A DNA stretch of 64,000 nt from Ereboglobus sp. (GTDB taxonomy: Bacteria; Verrucomicrobiota; Verrucomicrobiia; Opitutales; Opitutaceae). Both the position numbers and the translations under genes were made by a program. The stretch is taken from NCBI GenBank assembly GCA_029974595.1, contig JARKRC010000021.1, positions 1 through 64,000 of the forward strand, written 5' to 3'. The notes below the pieces were generated by a model. That model ran no database searches. It was not told the DNA's origin and worked only from the letters and a program-made list of their open reading frames with translations. Positions 32,801-39,900 of this stretch are shown here, in pieces (within the stretch, counting starts at the first letter, position 1; the number at the start of each line of letters is the position of its first letter).

Positions 32801-33272
32801 GATCAAGCGACGTGGTTGTGAGCAAAATCGCCTCAAGGCGTCCGTAGTTGCGCGCCGTGTCGACGATTTCGATCATGCGCAGGCCGGCATCGAGCTGCAT
32901 TTCGCCGACGTTTTCCCATGCCCAGCCGTCACCGGTGTGCGCGCCCGATTCGCGCGCGGCGGGCGTGCCATCGATTTTGACGAGCAGGCGGCGTTTGCCG
33001 GACTGGTTGTTGATGAAATTCTGCGTGCGGGTCCAGATTTGGTAACGCCCGGGCTGGTCGATGGTGACGCCGGCGAATGCCGTGCCGGGCTGGTTGCCCG
33101 ACTGGATGTGGTCGCGGACGCGCTGCCATGAATCGAGGGCGATGAAATTTTCCGGCTCGATGAGAAGCGTGGCATCAGCCGCGCGGGCCGACTGCGCAAT
33201 GGCGGCGAGAATGCCGAGGAGCGTTGCGAGAAGCGCGGTTTTCGGGAGGGAAGGGGATGGCAAGGCGTGCAT
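29832..33272 (-). CDS. Very large secreted protein with N-terminal carbohydrate-binding-like domain and (alpha/alpha)-type core; function unknown
   Basis: This 1146-aa protein has a signal peptide (MHALPSPSLPKTALLATLLG ..., cleaved near 31). A beta-sandwich resembling CBM6/35 or related domains follows (about 32-160; PGRYQIWTRTQ, LLVKIDGTP). A beta-rich domain runs to about 500, a helical core with YWWDLLDLHELTGGQNYIDVARQ runs to about 960, and the tail is beta-rich with SFPYEF. It is homologous to the 929-aa neighbour across the helical core and tail. The start at 33272 gives the signal peptide; the open frame to 33380 runs through the operator. Catalytic residues are not identifiable by eye. 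It is probably a glycan-active enzyme. Confidence 0.8.
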   Translation of the reverse strand: MHALPSPSLPKTALLATLLGILAAIAQSARAADATLLIEPENFIALDSWQRVRDHIQSGNQPGTAFAGVTIDQPGRYQIWTRTQNFINNQSGKRRLLVKIDGTPAARESGAHTGDGWAWENVGEMQLDAGLRMIEIVDTARNYGRLEAILLTTTSLDPNKRQRNSLNTHRAAIVQPKRVFTAGAPQPSAPDRAAQPLAQLDNAATSIVFRSTRAADGSPRVWREVRARDARGRVLIIDAGVEPLLLFSSAASHVSFDAYFPAWKTGAQVDWKLGGNVMRRAADLRDPYVAGALTRLEPINARALPDGAVEIEYRSASAPCVARAIWRLPAGTAAARVDVSMEINDDGWHSLAFACGQPVPREEVAAVMLPPIYQFRRLPEGPEIVTSSLTPHPYALIEQKARDALPAITRGIIAPPDLIGTAWPNRTNPRFGFTLLSPEGDAQPWSFSPILGGMDSQKKRGETLRAAWYVIAAPQSWEQVMRAADTQLYGVTDYREPVTTSLTGQALNIIDLIADDKAGGWDARLKGPENIESPSTVTHAAPLMYLSAALLTQSEEFYATRSLPTIEFLLSRPSSHFALTAKNNAYVTNKSAVIDYNHTFFGSAVWQGLDDLTRNLNPWLESYIAAADGRPRKPVGITETEWSGWLALYRNKPDPALLKRIQANADGWITRAFEINPNLAVPVGIQPFYNVSYYPYWWDLLDLHELTGGQNYIDVARQGAAHTIAGLWVSPTVPDGNMILYPDGKYVCNHTVWWKGDKSFRLGWPAGLKPHARATVTFDIPEKQIPAWVVSPAGLGLEQPTTYFHACTNGMSNIMLSVWAANLLRLYGETGDEYYRAFARNTLIGRGASYPGYYLSAHTDIMQNPDYPHAGPDLTSFYWHHAPVHLAMLVDYIVTDADVRTRGAIRFPYSKQQGYVWFSSRIYGGKPGRVFDDPECRLMFDRKKFSVDTPMVDYFGARGKNKFHLVLLNQARGPATASITIDREALGIPSGKKPLLRITGDGKSAAKPKLTTDARGRYVLTLPERGVAILSFDAAEASVTPSLPKLETRPVIANLGAPWGELRLFRIRSPFGRDSLYAVLNGRPADGARAQLETENAPAQKLDSFPYEFTVGDIPMNRPIRVRLRLSAPNAADQTTEWFELPGTAR

Positions 33273-33372
33273 GTTTTCTGACGGCAAAGTGGTAGGCGTT
33301 TCGTTTGTGCAAAGCGAATGTCGCTGAGATGCATGCAGACGATGAGACGCGGAAAAGTGAACGTCGATTTTG

Positions 33373-33385
33373 GTCAACAATTGAC
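33373..33385. promoter_or_regulatory. Candidate LacI-type operator upstream of the 1146-aa protein gene
   Basis: GTCAACAATTGAC, flanked by G and C to give GGTCAACAATTGACC, lies 101 bp upstream of the start at 33272 and 37 bp past the regulator's stop. It belongs to the three-site set GTCAACNRTTGAC. Confidence 0.75.
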
Positions 33386-33421
33386 CGCCGGTTCCTCTGC
33401 GGGAGCCGCATCCCGGCGCGA

Positions 33422-34531
33422 TCAGTGCAAGAAACCGAGGAAGGCCGGGCGGTCCTGTTTTTTCGCAACGCGCGTGGATTTTTTCCTGCGGGACGGGCGC
33501 TCGTTCGGCGGGATGAGCGTGTAACCTTCACGCTGATGGCTGTCGACCATCAGGACTTTCGGATCGTCCGGCTCGCCCGTGATGTTCAGGTTGAGCTGGC
33601 TGAGGACGAGTTGGAAGGCTTCCTCGCCGACGAGCGGATAACGATGATCGGCGCCCGTGGCGTCGACGGGAGGCTCCGAGCGATCGATGCTCGCGAAGCA
33701 GACATCTTCGGGAATTCTCACGCCGATTTCGCGCAGCAAGTGATACACGCTTGCGGCGCTTATGATGACATCGGGATCGTGTTTTTTCACCCACGCGCCC
33801 AGATGCTCGTGGGAAATTTGCGGCTTGGGCAGGATGGGGATGCGATCCGAGGAGGGGATTTTCGATTGATAATAGAGAAACGAGGAGGTGAAGAGTTTGT
33901 GGCCGATGCCGCCTTCGTTGTAGGTCATGACGAGCCCGAGCCGGCGATGCCCGAGCCGGGTGGCGCTTTCTATGAGCTCGTCCATCATCTGCAGGTAATC
34001 GGGACAGGCGCGGTGGAGCCGTGGCGAAACGATGCTGTAGCCGGCGGTTGCCGCCGAGAAACCGGCGAGGTCGAAATCGACCCGGGCGACGCCGCTGGCG
34101 AAAGGCGCGAAAATGACGCCCCGGATGCCGCGCGCGACGAGGATGGAGCGGAGACGGCGCGTGCTCATGCCGGGATCGGCGAGATAAAACACATCGACGC
34201 CGAAGCCCACGGATTTGGCAATCTCGCGCACGCCGGCAAGCATGCCGATGATGGGCGGGTAATGCTGCACCTGTTCGCGAGTGAGTTCGGGGATGATGAA
34301 TGCGATGTTGGACGGCGCGCGGTCGGCGCGGGCGACTCGCAAGTGCACCATCAGTTCCGATATGCGCGGGTCGCTGCGATAGCCCATTTGCCTGGCGATT
34401 TTGTGAATGGCGTCGCGGCGTTCGGATGAGATTTTGGGGCTGTTGCGGAGGGCAAGGGAGACTGCGGAAACGGAAACGCCCGCGGTTTGCGCGATTTCAC
34501 GCATGCTGACGGAAGTCGTGTTCAGGGACAT
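33422..34531 (-). CDS. LacI/GalR-family transcriptional regulator
   Basis: This 369-aa protein has an N-terminal LacI helix-turn-helix, MREIAQTAGVSVSAVSLALR (10-29), and hinge, then a periplasmic-binding-protein-like effector domain (about 70-345). The core is SNIAFIIPELTREQ ... RLGHRRLGLVMTYNEG. The start at 34531 (MSLNTTSV) gives a nine-residue lead before the HTH; the open frame upstream to 34828 passes through an operator-like palindrome and other non-coding sequence. It heads the saccharolytic cluster on the same strand. The palindrome in its own leader suggests autoregulation. The ligand is unknown, probably a sugar released by the cluster. Confidence 0.93.
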   Translation of the reverse strand: MSLNTTSVSMREIAQTAGVSVSAVSLALRNSPKISSERRDAIHKIARQMGYRSDPRISELMVHLRVARADRAPSNIAFIIPELTREQVQHYPPIIGMLAGVREIAKSVGFGVDVFYLADPGMSTRRLRSILVARGIRGVIFAPFASGVARVDFDLAGFSAATAGYSIVSPRLHRACPDYLQMMDELIESATRLGHRRLGLVMTYNEGGIGHKLFTSSFLYYQSKIPSSDRIPILPKPQISHEHLGAWVKKHDPDVIISAASVYHLLREIGVRIPEDVCFASIDRSEPPVDATGADHRYPLVGEEAFQLVLSQLNLNITGEPDDPKVLMVDSHQREGYTLIPPNERPSRRKKSTRVAKKQDRPAFLGFLH

Positions 34532-34561
34532 GGTGGAGTTTTTGGGGAAACCAATTCCAAG

Positions 34562-34574
34562 GTCAACTATTGAC
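34562..34574. promoter_or_regulatory. Candidate LacI-type operator upstream of the regulator gene
   Basis: GTCAACTATTGAC lies 31 bp upstream of the regulator ATG. It differs from the other two sites only in the central bases and supports autoregulation. Confidence 0.75.
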
Positions 34575-34685
34575 TGTTCGAATTCGGCGCAGGGGCATCC
34601 TGGCGGCGTTTTGACGGCGCGCTTCGTGCGCCGTGCCGGCATTGCGCGGGCAGATGCATCAGGTCTTCGTGATCGCCGCGACACG

Positions 34686-34796
34686 TTCGTGCCGTTTGGC
34701 CCGATGCTCGCAGCGGGGGCCGCGGTGTATTTCCTCGTTTTGCACCAGTGGGTCGGCCCGCTTGTGGCGGGCATTGGCCAATTGATCTGGCAATGA
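34686..34796 (+). pseudogene. C-terminal remnant resembling a prepilin peptidase
   Basis: In one plus-strand frame, 37 codons ending in TGA at 34794-34796 read FVPFGPMLAAGAAVYFLVLH, then QWVGPLVAGIGQLIWQ. The PFGPxLAxGA pattern and following hydrophobic helix are characteristic of the last transmembrane segment of A24 prepilin peptidases (PilD/GspO). No ATG-led, prepilin-peptidase-like sequence precedes it, so this looks like the tail of a deleted or rearranged gene. It sits at the far end of a pilus/secretion cluster that otherwise lacks this enzyme. The rest of the 394-bp gap between the LacI gene and the DUF11 gene (34532-34925) holds one operator and nothing else I recognise. Confidence 0.5.
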
Positions 34797-34925
34797 TCCG
34801 CGGCGTCGGACGGCGGCGCGTGCGACAAATTCTGCCCAGGAAAATTTCCCCGTTTTTTTGGCGGGGAAGGGCGGGAGAAGACGGCGGCCTATTTAACCAT
34901 CACAATATTTTTTGGAAACTGCCGC

Positions 34926-36425
34926 TTAATACGCATACGTGGTTTCTTCTTTGACGACGGAGCGCGGCAGCACGCCGGCGCCGAATTCAAAGCGGATGCC
35001 GCCAAGGCCCGGCTCGGCGGCTTGGGCGACTATTTTGAAGCTGATCGTGCTTTTGGGCTTGAGGTTCAAGTCCCGGACGACGATGCGCTGCCCGGAAACG
35101 TCGGCCCGGATGTTCTTGCTGATTTCCACGAAGCGCATGTTCGGCACCAGATCAAATATGGCATCGCCGGAGAGTTCGCGCATGGTGCTCTGGTTTGTGA
35201 TCTTGATGGTGTAGGTCACATTGGCGCCGATTTTGACGGGATCGACATCGTCGGCGACCTCGGTCAGCACGCCGGGAGCGCCTTCCCACGTCGTGGTGGC
35301 CGCAGCCTGGACGAAACGGCTGCCGGCGAAACGGGCGATTGCGTTTGCGGTGAGCGCGCCCTGTTTCTGGCCGGAGAGGACGACTTGGCGGCGCACGACT
35401 TCATTGGGGGCGATCCGGGGAATGACCCAGGTCACGTTGCCGGCGGAAATCCTGCCGTCATCAGTGGCGCTCAAGCAGCGCGCGCCGGAGGGGATTTCAT
35501 CGGAGAGCTGGATGTTTTCAACGGGCGTGAGACCTTCGTTGACGAGGGTGATGTCATAGGTGGCGCTCGAAAAGAGGAACGCATCCGCGGGGCCGGACTT
35601 GGTGATCGCGATTTTGGATTCGACAATGGAAACATGCGCGGAGGCGTTGGCCTGGATTTCCTGCGTGGAGAAAGCGTTGGCCCGGTTGTCCCATTCGCCG
35701 CGGATCGCGGCTTTCACCGGCACGTCGATGACGCGTGTCTCGCCGGCGGCGAGTGTGTCGATGCGATGTGTGATGACGTTGTTGCTGCGGTCCGGGCCGT
35801 AGAGTCCGGCGGGCAGGGTGTCGGTCACGATGACGTTGCGCGCCGGGGCATTGCCAACGTTGGACACGGTGAGACGGAAACTGATGTCATCGCCGAGCTC
35901 GGCTTGCGCCGGGCCGGTTTTGAAGAGTTCCAGTTTCGGACTGCCGGCAAAGAGCGGCAGGCCGATTGTCGGGACCACGGCGACCTTGGTGTTTGTGACA
36001 AACCAGCCGTCATTGGCGGGACGCACGGTGACGACGATGTCCTTGGTGGCGCCGCGCGTCATGTTGTTCCAGTCCCAGAGAAAGGAGCCGCCGCTGCTTT
36101 CGGAGGGAGCCGGAGAGGCTTCGACATATGCGAGGCCCGGCGGCAGCGCCTCGAGAAGGCGGACTTGGTCGATGTCGGCGAGCGCTTCAAACCGTATGCG
36201 GTAACGGACGTTCTCGCCGGCCATCTCGGTGGTCTCAATGATCTGCTTGTCGACCTTGAACCAGTCGGAGTTGAAGCGTGGCTGGGCGGATTGAGGCGCG
36301 GGCGGGCGGGTCTGGCGGACCGGCACGGGCTGCGCATCGGCTGCGCCGAGGGACGGTGTGATGGCGGCGAGGGCCAGAAGCAAGGCCGCGCGCGCCGGGA
36401 AGATGATGCGGTGTATATATATCAT
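34926..36425 (-). CDS. Exported DUF11-repeat protein
   Basis: This 499-aa protein has a signal peptide (about 1-34) and at least three tandem DUF11-type beta-sandwich repeats. They are recognised by GDDISFRLTVSNVGNAPARN, FSSATYDITLVNEGLTPVEN and GANVTYTIKITNQSTMRELS, each followed by a D-x-L/I-P-x-G-like strand. DUF11 repeats occur in bacterial surface proteins, including the chlamydial OmcB family, which is in the same superphylum. A structural role in the envelope or a surface layer is likely. It is the most distal minus-strand gene of the secretion/giant-protein cluster. The start at 36425 was chosen for the signal peptide. Confidence 0.8.
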   Translation of the reverse strand: MIYIHRIIFPARAALLLALAAITPSLGAADAQPVPVRQTRPPAPQSAQPRFNSDWFKVDKQIIETTEMAGENVRYRIRFEALADIDQVRLLEALPPGLAYVEASPAPSESSGGSFLWDWNNMTRGATKDIVVTVRPANDGWFVTNTKVAVVPTIGLPLFAGSPKLELFKTGPAQAELGDDISFRLTVSNVGNAPARNVIVTDTLPAGLYGPDRSNNVITHRIDTLAAGETRVIDVPVKAAIRGEWDNRANAFSTQEIQANASAHVSIVESKIAITKSGPADAFLFSSATYDITLVNEGLTPVENIQLSDEIPSGARCLSATDDGRISAGNVTWVIPRIAPNEVVRRQVVLSGQKQGALTANAIARFAGSRFVQAAATTTWEGAPGVLTEVADDVDPVKIGANVTYTIKITNQSTMRELSGDAIFDLVPNMRFVEISKNIRADVSGQRIVVRDLNLKPKSTISFKIVAQAAEPGLGGIRFEFGAGVLPRSVVKEETTYAY

Positions 36426-36477
36426 GTTTAATTTACTATATTGTTGGAAATCGGCCTGGTTTTGTATTATCAATAAA

Positions 36478-36882
36478 TCAGCGTTTGCGCTTCGTGGCGA
36501 TGCGCCAGGCATACCATTGCGCGACCCAGAGATTATAAAAGAACATGCCCATCCAGAACAGGAGCGACGCGAGGGACGCCATGGTGATTTCGCTGTGAAA
36601 AAAAACGATGGCCGCGACCATCATCAACGAGAGGAGCGCCAGGAAAAAAGTCGCGCGAACCTCGCGCCAATAGAGCACTTTCCAGCGGTTGCGCGGATTG
36701 GCGGGGGCGGCCTGCGGGCGCGCGGCGTCCGGCTGGGTGTGCATCGGATGCGTCCGCTTGAAATATTTCCACTGGAGCCACACGGAGGCGAATGCCACGA
36801 GCAGGCCGACGAAGCCGATGGCGGCATCGATAATGCGGCTGTCAACGGGCAGACTGAAGAGCGCTGGCAGGATCGTGATCAT
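36478..36882 (-). CDS. Small membrane protein of unknown function
   Basis: This 134-aa protein has three predicted membrane helices (about 18-40, 75-95 and 98-120) and a positively charged hydrophilic loop between the first two. I do not recognise a family. It lies 27 bp downstream of the giant gene and 52 bp upstream of the DUF11 gene on the same strand, so it may be an accessory of the secretion or surface system. The C-terminus is strongly basic (ATKRKR). Confidence 0.65.
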   Translation of the reverse strand: MITILPALFSLPVDSRIIDAAIGFVGLLVAFASVWLQWKYFKRTHPMHTQPDAARPQAAPANPRNRWKVLYWREVRATFFLALLSLMMVAAIVFFHSEITMASLASLLFWMGMFFYNLWVAQWYAWRIATKRKR

Positions 36883-36909
36883 TTATAATTATATAATGCG
36901 TGCGATGAC

Positions 36910-39900
36910 TTATTTGTTTTTATCGTCGATGAAGTGACCGCTGCTCCTGTTCGTGGTTATGTCGTCATGCATGTCCTTGCCGCCTTTTATCCTGTCGCGC
37001 CTGTTGACGCCGCTGCCCGTGCCGCCATCGCCTTTCTTGAGATAAACCACGACGAGCGTCTGCAGATCCTTGAGCGTGACCTGGCGTTCCTCCCAACGCA
37101 GGCCGGTGTCGGGATCGGTGCCGGTGACGCTGGATGACGAGATGGTCGAGGCGCCGTCCGGCGGCTCCCAGTGATCCATCGCAAAGCCTGGATTTATCGT
37201 CACGCGGATGGTGACCACATCGCCGAGGTTCATGATGCCGCCCGGCGTGATGTCGCCGCCGACGGACTTGATGTCGATCTTGATTGAGGGATCGAACTCC
37301 AGCGTCGGATCCGTCAATTGCACCCGTGTCTGGAGCAGCGGATTGACTGTCCGGATGAGAGCGCGCGGATCGAGATTGGTCTCGACATACAGTTCCCACT
37401 GGCCGACTCCCGCAGGCTGGCGGTAGCGCTCCTGGATGTTTGTCCAGCCGTCGAAGCGGTAATTGGCAGGGTCTTTCACCGTGCAATGGAACAGGACCGT
37501 GGATTTGTCCGGGAAGTATTTCGTGATGAGCGGCGGCGCGTCGCCTCTTGCCACGGTGACGCCGTCGAGTGTCACCTTGTCCTCGCCGGACGGGTGGCAG
37601 ATGGAGAGGGAATCAAAGCCCAGGGTCACGCGCCAATCCGGCACTTTGGCCGAGAAGAAGGCGCCGATGACCTTGTCGTCGTCCATGTAAATCGTCGTAG
37701 TCGGGCTTGTTCCGGAGAGCGCGCCGAACCACTCCTTGAACGTGTAGCTACCCACGCCGGAAGCGGTCACGCTCACCGTGGCGCCCACGGGGAACAAGCC
37801 TCCCGTTGTGGCCAGATTGGCCGGCGTGTCCCCGGCGGGGGCAAGCACAACCGTGCCGGCATCGCCGGGCAGGGCGGACCATTGCAACAGCACCATTTTT
37901 CTCGCGACGAGGAAGTGCACTTCGCGCTGGTGGTCCAAGCCGGACGCCAACGCGGTGTAGGTCGCCGGCGCGCCTGAATTGTCGCGCGTGCTGACATCCC
38001 CGCTCCATCCGTTTCCTGAAATGGCATAGCCGGGGGCGGGATGCGCCACGATTTTGTAATCGCCATATTCATCCGGGCCTTCGATTGCGCTGATTGTCGC
38101 TGCCATGGGGTTGAGCACCTTGGTTGACATATCCGTCACTTCATAAACCAGCACTTTTGGCGGGAATGTCTCCTCGTTGGAGCGGAAAATGGCGTAGGCG
38201 ATGGTGTCCGCGCTCATGCTCACCGTGGTCGAGGGCGAGGTCGCGTTCGCGACGGCGCCGCCGGTCGCTTCCCAGCGGACGAATTGCCAGCCGCTGTTTG
38301 CCGTTGCGATCAGCGGCACGTTCCTGGGGGTTCCGTCGCCATTGTAGGCGTAGGTGCCGCCGCTGGAAACGGAGCCGCCGGCGGACGGCGAGGCATAGAC
38401 TTGCAGCGTGTAGCTGCGCGGTGTGAATTTCGCCGTCACGGTCTTGTTCGTGTCGAGGACGACACTGGTCGAGAGGACGGCGGGGTTGTTGATTGTCACC
38501 GGGCCGGTCCAGCCGGAGAATGCGAATCCCGGAGCGGGCGTCGCGGTGAGCTGGACGGTCGGGCTTCCGGTAAATGTCTTGGAATAAGAAACCGGATGCC
38601 CCGTGCCGTAACCTGCCGCGTCGGAGGGATCGCTGTTCATCTGCACGCTGCCGCCCAACGGGGGCGATGCGGAAATGGTGAGCGTGTTATAGACGGTCGT
38701 GATAAAGCGCGCGATGACGGTCTGGTCGGACTTCATCACGATGAACGTGTCCGCCGCATCCGGGTTGTTGACCGCGCCCGCCCAGCTTGCGAAGCTCGAT
38801 CCGGGTTTCGCCAAGGCCTCAAGGTTGACCTGAGTCCCGTAATCGAACTGGTATCCGGGCGGCGTGCCACCCACGAAGAGTCCGGCGGGCGATGTGATGC
38901 TGGCGGTGCCCTTGGATCCATCCGCCGGGTCGGTATCGACCTTGAGGATGCATACCCGGGTGAAGACTGCGCTGATGGTCGCGTCCCCGGTCACCGAGTG
39001 GGCGAACGAGTCGGGGAACGAACCGGAGGCCGGCTGCTGGACGGCGCGGCTGGCGGTTGTGTTCGCTCCCCAGCCCCAGCCGACAAAACGGTAGCCCGTG
39101 TAGGCCGCGCTGACATAGGGGCGCAGCACCGCGCCGTAGAAATACTGGCCGCTGCCATCGCCGCCGATCAAGCCGCCCGCGTTTGGCACGCCGAGGCCTT
39201 TTTCCCAGCGTTCGACGACGATGTTATATATACGACGGCGGAATTGCGGCGTGATGACGATGTCGCCGGCATCGGCCAGCGTGTCGTCGATGGTGAGCGT
39301 GAGGGTTGCCACGCTGATGTCCGCCGTGGTGGTCTCGCTGACAATCACGGACGAGGGCAGCGCGCTTGTTCCCCAACCTGCAAACTCGAACCCCGTCGCG
39401 GCGACCGCGGTGATGACTTTTGTCGCGGGGGTGCTGGTAACGTCGTAGCGATAAGTGCCCGGGGCGGGGTCAACCGTGCCGAACGGCGCGGGCGGGCAGG
39501 AATTCGCGGGCGTGACGTCCACGGCCGGGTTGATGGTTACCACGACTTGTCGAATGTAATTGGCCGTGATGTCCGCGTCCTTGTCGTAGGTGAACGTCAT
39601 GCCGGTGCCCGTGCCGAGCACCGTGAATCCTTCTTTCCACGAATCGAAGCGGTAGTGCGCGCCGGAGACGTCTTTCGGCGTGGTCGAGAGCTGCACTTGC
39701 GTCGGATAGAGGTGCTTCAAACTTGGGGAGTCCAAAAGGAAATCGTGGTCAAGAATTCCGCCGATGGTCGCGACGAGCGTCTGCGCGCCCGCGGCGGGCA
39801 CGGGTGTGACGGTGAGCGTGTAGGTTTTCGGCTGGAAGTGCGGCGCGACGGTCACGTCTTGCGTCATCGTGAAGCTGATTGTTTTCGGAGCCTCGGCTCC

